Assembly (NCBI GenBank): GCA_964035545.1
Contig: OZ037773.1
Location: 2,576,751-2,640,750 of the forward strand
Direction: 5' to 3'
Source of the DNA: Bugula neritina
Lineage: Eukaryota; Bryozoa; Gymnolaemata; Cheilostomatida; Bugulidae
DNA length: 64,000 bases
Below the pieces are notes generated by a model, which saw only the letters and a list, made by a program, of their open reading frames with translations, was not told the origin of the DNA and made no database searches. Positions 34,706 through 47,645 of the stretch are shown piece by piece (positions within the stretch are counted from its first letter, which is position 1; the number at the start of each line of letters is the position of its first letter). Made by a program: the position numbers and the translations under genes.

Positions 34706-37700
34706 TTAAATTAATTTGTTTAGAAAATGAATCGCACCTGCTAACAGTCCAACATCAAACAGCTCCGTCATATACTCCATGCTACATGCTCTCAACTGCT
34801 CTGCTGGATTATAAATATCTTCTAGACTTCCAATAAGCTGCAGTTAAATAATCATGTGTTCTTTAATACAACATTGAATGAAATTACTTTAAATATGCTT
34901 CGGGTCGCTAGTCCTATTGTGCAGCAATCAAGTTAAAGTTTATCATAATATAGTTAAAAATTTAAGTTCAATTTTTATAAGAAAACACCTGAAGGAAACT
35001 TTTTTTTAAAGCAGACTAAGAATTTATTCAATGGAACACAGCTGGAGCAATTATGACTGATTGTTCTCTCTAACATTATCGCGAGTGTTTAGATTACAAC
35101 CAATGAAGTATTTTTTATATGCAGCACTATAAATTGTGCTACGATTCCACAAGCACCACATGTGTCATGGTTACATTCATTTCTATTAATACAGAAAAAC
35201 ATATCTTTTTAAATAAAACAAGTTACTTACTAGTTTTCTATATATTCTGTAACTTTATTAAAGCAAAGTATTATGAGAGACAGTCAATTCTTTTTAAAAA
35301 ACTTTTCTGATATGACTAATGATTTGGAAAAATACCTGACTTTGGCGAAGGCCATGGAAAATGGGTGCCGGGACCAGCTCCACGTCTGTGTCAGAATTCA
35401 GTTTCACCTTACAAGATTCTCCCAGGACTACTATTGCCAGTGCAATCGTGAATGGGATGAGAAATGCAGCAACAAGATCCACATTGAAACCCGCAGGCTC
35501 TAGAAAATTCCAATTAACTCGTGTTACTTTAAACATTTCTTCCTTATAAACTAAACTAATTATACAGATTATTTTCATCAACTTTAATATAAGAAAAAAT
35601 TCTGATAGAATTGAGAGGAATAGAATGCTTTGCTGTTACTGAAAATACTTTATCATTTGACAATAGTGTATTCCAGTAAGAAAGTGTAAACATTATAAGT
35701 ATTTATATATTGTGATGACTAAATGACAAGCATTCTAATAAGCAAAAACGTAAACCATGCTGATTCAAAATAATGAAATGAAGGATAATTTGAAAATATC
35801 CGAAAATAAAAAATATCTTTATAGGCACATTAAATTTTTATCAAGGAAAACTTAAGCTTTCAATTTTAAATTAAAATCCCATCCTTCAAAGTTAAACCTG
35901 ATAATGCCCATCTTGCAGATAGTAAATCTTAGCCAAATAATAGCAATTGCTTTAGTACTGTGACGCCATAACTACTTGCCAGCACTTGAAGGATATATTT
36001 ACACCAAAACACTATTTGTGAGGTGCAAGCACATTGATGACACTGTATATCAGATTAATATACGCAATCTAATATACAGTGTCTATGAATCACCTTAGCT
36101 TAGTAATCGGTGGGGTGAGTATGCATTTGCTACAGCACATCCCCTCTAAAATAATCAGTTTGCTGAAAGCCCATAACTCGCTTGCTTCTAACTCATGCAA
36201 ACTGGGCTTATAATATTTAAAACTCTACTATAGCCACTTATTTTTCGATCATCTATAGCATGTGGCGTGAATAAAACTTGCGAAAGTTGATAGTCACCAT
36301 CCCTGTGAGAAACCCTTGATAGAAAGGGTGCCTTTTTCAAGTGGGCTATGGACTTATTCATCTATGTGGTACAGGAGCAATTATGACTGGATGCTCTTCC
36401 TAACATCACCAATGGCTTTTACTGGGGTCCGAACCCATGACTTCGTGTTTACTAAGTCAAACACTCTAATCCCTAGAGCTAAGCTGCTCCCTAACATGCA
36501 GCTTGAATAATGCAACATAAATAGCATGTTGTTGATATACTAAAGGTTATCTGTTCAAACTCTGTGTCAACCAACAGTTATGACATCATGTGTAAGTGAC
36601 AATGACTCACTAGTTTTTACAGGCTGGGAACAGGGAGAATCTAGGTAGTCGTCATCACTGTAAGCTCTCAACTTGAGACAGAAGAGGGAAGTGAGTTTAA
36701 GAGGACCGTTACAGTAGGTGCTGACACTTCGATGTGTGTCGCATCTGAAAACCAGTTCCATAAAAAGCTAGTAGCAACATAATGTCCATAGAAAGGCTGC
36801 ACAAAACGAATAAAATATTTTAAATATGTATGATATAAAATAATTTGTTCAAATAGCCCAAGAAAATAACTCTTTCATGGTGAATAATAATTGGTGATCG
36901 GTGTTCAAGCAACAATCAATAACCTTGATTTATAATAGTAGCACATCATTTTTGACCATGATTCAATGTTGAAAAATGTTTGAAATAAGCTGTACTTCAA
37001 TTAGTAAGTTTGCTGCAAGTATATTAGTTCAATATTTTATGAGTTTTTCACTGATATAAAATTTTCATGAAGTATAAAACTAATAAAACTAATGAACTAA
37101 CTATTTCTCTTCCTTTTGGCCAAAAGCAGAGTTTTTTGTCAGCCTTACCATTTTGAACTTACAAAACAAATAAACCTCCGATTAAAAAACTGCTCTAGTA
37201 GCTTTATTAAAAACTTATTTATCAGGTTTCCTGAAAATTTATAAAAAACACAAGAAGACAACTTCAGATTTTTCAGCCATCCCTGAGCTCAGATGAAGTT
37301 TTACGATACACATAAGGAAATGGAAATAACTTTACAAAAAAGTAAGTCGTACTTTTCTGTACCAACTTTGTATTTCAGGCGCTGTATTTCATAGTGTCTA
37401 ATATACCCAGAGTCTAAAGCCGCCACACCTTCACACTTATTCAGATCATGAACTGGGCAAGGAGGCATTGTCTGGTAACACCCCCATATGAATGTTCCAT
37501 TCTTTTCATCTGTTACCTGACAATAGCCATATTACTTAACATAAAGCCATCGAGAAAATTAATTATAATTTTTTGCTTGCCAAAGTCTAAACTGCACAAG
37601 TAAAATTTACAATAGGATATATATAGTAGATATATCAGAATAATATTATTTAGATATAACTTTATTATTTATACATATTTCATGCTTTTCTATGACTAAA

Positions 37701-40700
37701 AACTCTTATGCTATGCCTATCTTTGTACTTAAGTGAACATCACCATTAGTTTGAGTGAACTATTCTTGAAATAAAAAGTGAAGTCTAATTTTTATCAACA
37801 AATGGCAGATTTTTAGTCAATATCATAAATTGAAGTTTACAGAATGTAAATTTAATAATAATCAGATGTATTATAAAATAGTAAAGCTGGTGGAGAATAG
37901 AAGTGTATTGCAACTTACTGTAGTGTAATTAAAGAGTTTACTGATGAGTTTTCCATCATAGTACTGTTTGGGTAGATAATCTATCATATCACACACCACT
38001 AGAGTAAAAGCTTTAACCTCATTCTTCTTGATGTCAAACGGAAGAGCTAATAAGGCATTGAAATCATTTCTGAAACACAGTTAAAAATAATTACTATATA
38101 TTGGCCAAATCATACCATTAGACTATTTTAGTGTCATTACATAAACGGGACAACTGAAATTGGTGCATTTAACTCCAATGGAAACTTTTTAGCCTAAAAT
38201 GAACGCCTTGAAAAAAATGTTTTTTTTTTCAAATAAAAAATGAAATCAATATACTGGTTTTGCTCACTCATGCATTTACTTTTGCAAGTTTATAGTCACT
38301 ATTCCTGTGAGAAACCCCTGATGGAAAGGGTTTTTGTTAGATTGAGCTAAGGACTTGTTCAGATAAGGCACAGAAGTAATTATGACTGGATGCTCTTCCT
38401 AACATCACCAATGGCCTTTGTCGGTGTTCGAACCCATGACTTCGTGTTCACTAAGCAAACGCTCTAACCCCTAGACCACGGCTGCTCCCTCAATATGCTG
38501 ATTTTATTATCATTAGCTAAAAATTGAAATCTCATACTTGAAGAGTGGAGTGCTGTCGTTTGTAGAGAGGCCATATAACACCCGAGGTTCAAGACTTCTC
38601 ACATACACTGGTTTAGTGTTCAGAGTTTCATTGTACGCCCGGTTGCTATGTCCGTTTGCCATAGACTCCAGCTAAGGTACAGCATGCATAAAAAATTAAA
38701 ACTATTCTGCTGGAAAACCTGATATTCTTGTTTAACTATGCCTGGTTATGCGCAAAAAATTGCCTTACAAAATAAACCCTTTTTTAATATATGTTGTGCG
38801 GATAAAAGTGTTTGTAATTTCATTTAAATAGAATGCATAAGTCTAAAAGCAAACACTTGAGAGACTTGTATTTCTAAAGTACGTATACAATGTAATAACG
38901 TAAGTGAGGAAGTATTTCAGATCGATCTAGTAATTGTTAAAAGCCGCTGTTAGCTAGAGCCACATGGAATGGACTTGTACACAAACCGCTGGCAAAAAAA
39001 ATTGCACAAGAGGAAAATTAGGATTTTTTTGTATGAATTCCTTGCAGTCAAAATGTGGAATGATACGGTGAAAAGCTTCTGTGGCAGTGAATTAAATAGC
39101 TGATTATTATTCAACAAGTCCATTTTTTGTACTTCAGTTTTGCAGTTTTATTCCAAACCATGAAGTGCATTATTAAGAGTAGCAGATGAAACTTTAGAAC
39201 AAAGTAGCTCACAGAGATGCAGTTAAGCAATTGGCAAATAAAATTGGTCATCTTAGTTTCTCCCCAGCTTGCAACAGATTTTGTGTGACAGGTAACTCCT
39301 GCAGCAGAGTTTCGCTAAAAATTCTGCCTAATGTGGCCCCTACTATACAACTTATATTACATATGTGTGAACCTAATCAAATGTTGGGTAGATCTGAAAC
39401 TTTACCTTTAAGAAATAGGAGAAGCCAGGCAAAAGATAAATCTCTATAACCTTTATACCTGCGGCGGACATGTTAAATGGAACTGCAATCGAAGTATTCA
39501 GAATAATGTCTCCTCTCCTTTTTTCTCCTGAAAAAATATTTTGACCATTTTAGTCCACCAACAAAATGTATTCACACTGGTTGGAAAGTTCTGCATACCA
39601 AACCAGCATTGCATCTGAGCATTTCCTCAAACAGTTTGTATAATTAGTAGGATAGCTCTACCAGTTAAAAATATACAAAGCAGAGGCTATACAGTTTTAT
39701 AATAAAGGTTTTTGGTGTGCAAAAGAAAATAGTGTTTTTGCTTTGTAGCAACAGAAATATGTGAACTTTTGCTCTAAATATTGTATGTTGCAGAATTTTC
39801 ACTTTCACTCCTTACAGCTGTTAGTAATTTAATTTAATATTCCTTAGATAAAACCCTGAAACAGGTTCATGAGCATTTAAAATTGTCTGCTACCGTTGCA
39901 GATGGTCTTACTTTGAAATGCAAGAACAGCTAGAAAAACTACACATAGCCTTGAGTTTATACCACATCTATACCACAAATAGCCTAAGTGTCATAACACA
40001 ACAGACTTTACTCTTATTATTGTAGCAGATAGCCTACCTGTAGCTATTAAGTTATACTTGACAGTGATTCCATTATAGCTAAGTTTTTGTATCAATGATA
40101 TGGTTAAGGTACGGTTTACTAGACTCTCAATCTTCAATGAGTGCTAGAAAAGAGACTCAGTATAGTATTTGAATATGAAACAGGCAGTGCAGAGTAGTAT
40201 ACTTACTTATATACAAGTTCAGTCTACATATACTTACTAATATAGGCAACATGCAGTTCAGTGCAATATACTTACTTATATTGTAAGTAATGTACAATTC
40301 CATCTACACATAGTACTTACATATAAGTAACGTTCAATTGAGAGTAGCATACTTACTTATATACAGTTCAGTATACATATACTTACTTATATAGGTACCT
40401 TACAGCATAGTGTAATATACTTACATATAAGTAACGTACAGTTCAGTCTACATATACTTACTTATATAGGTAACATACAGTTCAGTGTAATATACTTACA
40501 TATATAGGTAACTTACAGTTCAGTGTAATATATACTTACATATATACAGTTCAGTGTAATATACTTACATATATACAGTTCAGTGTAATATACTTACATA
40601 TATAGGTAACTTACAGTTCAGTGTAATATATACTTACATATATACAGTTCAGTGTAATATACTTACATATATACAGTTCAGTGTAATATACTTACATATG

Positions 40701-43700
40701 GAACGGCTGGAATACACGAGTAAGCTGCTCTGTCCCATAATCCATCTTCAAGACAAGTTAAAGTGAAAGACGTCAATTCAAAAGCACCAGGTACCATGTG
40801 ACCAGGTAAACAAGAGTACACAATCTAGAAGTATAGGTTTGTTAAAACCATATACATATATATATATATGTGTGTGTTTGTGTGTGCGTGTGTAGGTGTG
40901 TGTGGGTATGTGTGTGTTCGCGTGTGCATGTGTATGTGTGCATGTGTGTGCGTGTGCGTGTGTAGGTGTGTGTGGGTATGTGTGTGTTCGCGTGTGCGTG
41001 TGTATGTGTGCATGTGTGTGCGTGTGCGTGTGTAGGTGTGTGTGGGTATGTGTGTGTTCGCGTGTGCGTGTGTATGTGTGCATGTGTGTGCGTGTGCGTG
41101 CGTGTGTGTGTGTGTGTATGTGTGTGTGTGTATGTGTGTGTGTGCGTGCGTGCGTGTGTGTGTGTGTGCATGCGCTTGTGTGTGTGTGTGTGTGTAAACA
41201 AAATAAATGCTAATAAACAATATTGACACAAAAGTAGTGCAGTTGAGCGATGCCGCAGTTGTTTAGCTAGTTAGTGATCTTGTGTGAACAATTTCTACTT
41301 AATGTCTTTTTATAGATTTAAAATCAGTTTTATATTATATTATATTTGTAATACTTTCTTTATAATAATATAGTAAATTAAATAAAGTGACTTTTATGTA
41401 TTGCATCCAAGTGTTATAATAAGGTTAAAGTAAGGCCAACCTGTTACTAAAGAGTACCTAACTCAGGCTTATATTCAAACTACATAAATAATGTTTAAAG
41501 AATAAAATTCATTCTCGTATTAAGTATTTTGAGATAAGAAACGTATTTTTCATTGTAAATAACATATATGTGTAGAAGTAGATTGAATTATACAGCTCTT
41601 GAATATTCTAAAAACTAAGTATATTTACGCTATCAATGTGAGACGGCAGAAAAAAACTTGTCATAAAACTTAGGCCTAAGTTGCTAAACATTTAAGGTGC
41701 TATTGATTTAAATTAATATTTATTTGTTATAGTATAACTACTTGCAGTGTCCTTGTATCTGTAGCCATTCACTGATCTGGTAACAAAATCCACCTCTTTT
41801 GGCTCCTCGCACCTAATCTCTGTTAAAGGTGAAAACAAAATAAAGATTTATAATTTTAACCGTTATATTATGTAATTATGTTTTTGAAAAACATTTGTAA
41901 AAGCAGCTAAAGAAAAGCTAAAATTTTACAATTTAGTATATATTTCAACGTCAATTTCATTGTAACCAAGTTTTAAAAAACAAAAATTAACAGCTTTTAT
42001 TTGATCATAGACTGAGCACCTGAGCAGTTAGCTGGTAGACCGGACCAGGTAAGGTTGGGCATACACTCTATCTCGACAATTGGCTGCCTAACTCTGTAGT
42101 CTATTTTACCCTCATCACACAAATAAGTGACTTTTTCCCCAATTTTAAGATTTTTTGTTTCAGTATAAGACTTCACATTGGAGGGTTTCCCAGGCTCATC
42201 ACACAAAAGTACTGTAATATAATGCATAATACAATAAATAATATAAAAAGTATAATAAATAATATGAAAAATAATGCAATAAAAATATAATAAATACTGA
42301 TATTACTTATAAGAAATTATGTAATAAATAAAACAAAAATAATAAAATATCTAATATAGTATATAATATAAATGATGACTAATACAATAAATGATACATT
42401 ATATAAAAATTAATATGATAAATGATATGATCTAATAAGCAACATAATAACTAATATATTGAGCTATTCAATAAATAACATATTAAATACTAAACTAAAT
42501 AATAAAATAAATAGTGTAAATAGATCATATATAATAACTATGATCTGGCAAAGTGAAAAAATGGAAATAGTTGTGTATATGATTAACTTCAATTTATGAG
42601 ACAGATAAAAATAGTTTTATGGTATGTCACAACTTGTCAACTTACTACTAGATTGCAGAGTATAACTAATATTTATTTTTAAAATCAAAACACTCCAATA
42701 TTTATAACTATTATGAAACAATTGAATATTTTTAAGTATGTTTACCAATGTAGTTATTATAGGTAATTTGAACCCACCCACACACGGCTTGTAATCAATG
42801 ACTCGCCACCTGTTGATTTCAACACATTCAGCTTGCTGACTCTTCTCTCCTGTGCCTCTATTTATTGCATAAGATTGGCCACAGGTCAAGTTGACAGCCT
42901 CACCTAATCTCACCGGCAATGAGCTTGTTATGTTAGAGAACTTTGGTAAGTCAGCCGTTATTTTGTCACATAACTTCGCTATAAAAAAGAATTATTTCTC
43001 AATACAGCAAACTTAGAAATGTCTCAACATGCAATTAGGTTTTGTAATTTCCTGCTAAAAGATTTCATTTTCTTGTACATTTCTGGTAGGCGTATTCATA
43101 GTTTAGTACACTTTTATGATGCTTACAATTTTAAAGCAGGTCATAACAAAATCAAACACAATTTGAAACGAGAAAACATTTTAATGCACACGGTTTTTTG
43201 TTAGCCTTATCAACAGATACACAAAACGCTTTTTACGATACTTGTTGAATGATGATTACATAATTTAGCTTCATGATTAAGCAATCCTAAAAGGACACTA
43301 AAACAAGTATAGGCCTATATATTATTATATAACAAAATGATATAATTACCAACACATTTAGCATCTCGCTGATCAAATGTGCCATCAGACTGACAAGTTA
43401 AAGTGAACTCAGAAGACTGCTCGTAATGATGGTCAGGTAGACAGTTGAATACGACCTTGTCTAGATAATATACCAGCTGTGGTTGTCTTTTCCCTTCTGT
43501 AATACTTGACAGGTAGACAGTTCTGCTCCACACAGCATTCTCTATCTCTGGAACCTCACCACAGCTTCTCTCTGTGGACAAAGATTTTAGTTTACATGAG
43601 TTGAGAAATGGTGAATGAGTGAAAGTGTCAAAATAAGTCAAATGAGTCAAAGTCTCAAATGAGTTGAAGTGTCAAATGAGTCAAGTTGTCAAAATAGTTC

Positions 43701-46700
43701 AAATAGGTGTCAATTAATATCAATATACACAAAATAGAGTACACATCATTATAGGAAATAGAGTAAACATCAATATAGGAAATAGAGTACACATCAATAT
43801 AGGAAATAGAGTACACATCAATATAGGTCAAAAAGCGTCACAAAGTGTCAGTATATTGAGTTTAGAGTGTCATAAGACAAAAAGCTTTTTTTAAAGTCAG
43901 ATTATAGCTATTTAAGAGTTTAGTTGGGCATGTATAACATGTCAGCCTGAGCACTGAAGAATATCAAGCATTATAGATTATTCTAATTGTAGTGTTTATT
44001 GTTATGGCAATGGAAACTTTTTTCTACCAGCTAGCCATGCGAACTGATTTGATACACTTTTTGTGAGAGAAAATATTTTAGAAATTACAGCATAGTTGTC
44101 TGGACAGATACATTTGCATAATGTAACACCATGCATGCTGATACATACTGACAAAGTATGAGTCATAATATAATATTAACACTGCAAACACTACCAAGTA
44201 AAATTTTGTGAAGCAGCAGAAAGCTGCAGTTATTTCAATTGATCAATTGCTACATCAGAAAAATATTGCATAATTTTAGGGTCATTTAGATGCTTTTTCA
44301 CTGGCGGGCAGACAACTGCTACACAACTGGAGAAATATACAACAAATACGTTACGCCATATATGTAGAAGTTGTGTCGCGGTAAAACTACTAGCAGTAAT
44401 AGTAAACAGTGTAACAGTGAAGTTTATCCCATAACAGACGAAAGTGTGCTGAATACAGGAATTAGGCAAGTGCTACTTCTTTAAACTCTATTGTAGTTGT
44501 ACTAGCCATAGTAAAATGTTCCTAACAAAGGCATTAAAACATATAATGTCCACAAAATAAAAAATACCTTCACATTTATGTTCTGTATCATTGGTCCAAT
44601 AGCCATGGCTACATTTTATAATATTTTTGGATATGTTGGTATTCTGAAAGACGAATCCTGTATCATTGCATATCCTGTAGACATATGATCCTGTGTAATA
44701 TTTTGATATCAGATTGTATCTTGCAATATAGGAGTTGACTTCCCCTGGTGTAGTAGAGTTACCCCCCTTGGGTGTAGTCAGAGATGCAATGTCACAGGGT
44801 CGAGCTGTGAAGCAAATTCATATTATCTGATTAAAACAGAAATTAAGGTGCATGCTTGTTATTGTATCAGCATTTTAAAACACAGAAATAGCTTAGCGTT
44901 CAAACGCTTGCTAGAGAAAAGAACGTTTTGACGGCACCTGTCTTCTACTCTTATACTTGTTCTTATATTTTTCAAAGAAGTGTTTTTAATAAAAGCTAGT
45001 AAAATTAGTTGTATTTCTTTGTTTTATTAAAATATGTTTATTTCTATCGTAACTACCTTTAAAAAATGCGATGTGCAACAATGCCAAACCAGATCAAGCG
45101 AACCTTTTTGAGAATTTAGAAAATTATTAAATATAAAAAATTTTGATATTTGCACAAACTAATGTAAATTATTCAAGATGAAAAATTTTTTTATTTATTG
45201 CTAGTTTTCTGTATAATAATAATGATCAATGATCAATGATCAGTTTTAGTTGCGCTACAAAATTATGTGTGGCTGCAAATGGAATGATAACTCCTAGATG
45301 TTGCTTTCTAGACTATTTTTCTTTGTCTCTCATAAAAAAGTGACAGATATGAAATGCAAGGCAGCATCAGTTAACCCAACACAAACTTATGCTCAAAATC
45401 TGTTAGCAATGAACATTATTGAGTGTTCTTGAGAAATGTGTCAAAATAATGAAACCGGATGAAAAATGTTTAGTTGATAATTGTAATTGTCACTGCTACT
45501 TTCAAATTTCCATGCTTGGGTTATGCATGAAGATATTTTCAAAAATCATACCAATAGCAAAAAGCATTTAACAAGTTTGGCCAAATATATGCTAATGTTC
45601 AATGCAAGTGTTTAATTCAAATGGTAAACTGTAAGGAAAAAACAGTCATAAACTCTCAAAACAATAAAATCAAAGATATACCTATGCAAGTGGGGGGAGT
45701 ACCACGCCACGCCCCGTCTTTTAAACATTTGATTTTAATAGGCCCTTCGTTATTATTAATTATATCTGTGTATCCCTGTTGACACCTGTATTCGATAGTA
45801 GAGCCAAATGGATACTCTTCTCTTGGTAGGTAGTCGGCAAACTGTGTGAATGCTGTGAAGTAGATACTCGTAACATGCATTCAACACAATGTCGGTCAGT
45901 GCAAATACAGGTCAAGTACAAACACAACAAGATTAAGCGTAGGGCCACACGACGCGATTTCCCCCGCATTACATGCGAGAAAACCCGTTTCGCCTAAAAT
46001 GGGATGTCGTGTGCGGGATTTTCATGCGTCTAGCATACTGAGCAACAAGTGCGGCAAGCTCATGCTTGTTTGATTTAATTAGCTTATCATTATTTAGCAA
46101 GCAAACTTTTTTATTTTAATTCATGTTTTAGCTTTTAGCAAGTTGAATTAAAAGAGTTTCATATAAATTTGCATTTCCGCTTTTATAATATCTAAAGTCT
46201 CTTTGTCGACATAGTTTAAAAACAAACTTCTGTAGGCGAGAAGTAAAGTTAAACTCCAAGATCATTAGCCAATAAATATTTGCACTTGCAACACATGCAT
46301 TGTGTGTGGCAGATCACTCGTGGGATGGGTTTTCACGTATATTAGACCGCGAGAAGAATCTCGTTTCGTGCGGCCCTACGCTAAGATTTCATGAAAATCA
46401 TTTTCAAGTATGGTATGTTAAGTGACCCATATAAAAAAACTGGTGATTATACGACCATGAAACATATTTCCTTCTCACATAGAAAACAAAAGGTATAAAA
46501 AGTTGACTTTAAAATGTTTTGAATTTAAACAAGGTTTCATGTTTTGTAGATAATTTTGTATGGCTCTTTGGCACAGTTAAAAATTTATGTTTACTAATTT
46601 ATATACTTGGTGTACATGTGCTTGCAAATGTATACTAAAACATACTGCATGCCTAATCAAAGAACTGATGGGGAAGATATAGAGCAGAAAGAGACATATA

Positions 46701-47607
46701 TAACTTGAATGTATTTAGAAGACAACCAGACAAGCAGCATATTGAATACCTGGTTCAGGGCAGCACTTCTGGGTCTCTCTTTCAGAACTGACACACTTGG
46801 TGCACCAGAAGCTGCTAGTGGTACAATTCCTAGTTCTGTATCTCTCGTAAGAAGTGGTACAACCACTCCATGGTGACCAGAGAGTAAACCCCTCTGCAGG
46901 ATAATGTATATAGGAATAACAATGGCCGTCACCAAAAGAAAAAAAACTAAATAACAAATTATATTAAATGACTTTACGCTAAAACAGCAAATGATCTAAC
47001 CCCTTTTTGGCTTTTTTATTTTCTAAAAACATTAGCACTAAAAAATAAATGACTTTTATATAAACGCAGCTACATCATTAACTTAGTATACACCAACCAA
47101 GGGTAGAGTAAAGCAACTATATATCATATAGAATGTGTAGAATATATTAAGTATATATAATCTATATGATATATAGAACACCAAGTCATGGGTTCGAATC
47201 CTAGTAAAGGCCATTGGTGATGCTAGGAAGAGCATTTAGTCATAATTGCTCCTGTGCCACATTTGAATAAGTCCATAGTCCACTTAAAGAACCCCTTCCA
47301 TCAGGGATTTCTTACAGCGATGATGACTATAAACTGGTGTGAGTTTCTTATTACATATAGCACATATATAGAAGATGTATATACGGAATAGATTAAGTCT
47401 ATACATATTATTATTACCTGTTATCTTAAGATCATCTCTTAGGCATATGACCCCAGAGATAGCTGAGCAGCTAACTTGTGACCAGGTTCCCCTTTTAGAT
47501 ATACGGAGACAAACGTCATTACCTGGTTTTCTCCACTTAGGTAGGTTTAGGTAGCTCAGCTTTGTGCCGCTTCCAGTTACGAAGCTTCTCTTGGACTTTT
47601 CATCTTG

Positions 47608-47645
<38 letters not shown>

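Noticed and set aside
39231-39449. 72-codon plus-strand open frame
   Set aside because: Antisense to gene C exon 24 and its intron, without motifs.
39406-39527. A splice donor at GCCGCAG|GTATAA inside gene C exon 24
   Set aside because: Reading through keeps the frame, reaches a better AAG|GTAAAG donor and gives the same 122-nt length and phase as gene B exon 23.
40778-41231. Several 86-134-codon open frames on both strands, His/Thr- or Cys/Val-rich
   Set aside because: Translations of the TG repeat.
44230-44469. 79-codon minus-strand open frame in a gene C intron
   Set aside because: No homology to any module, no counterpart in gene B, and no phase-compatible splice sites.
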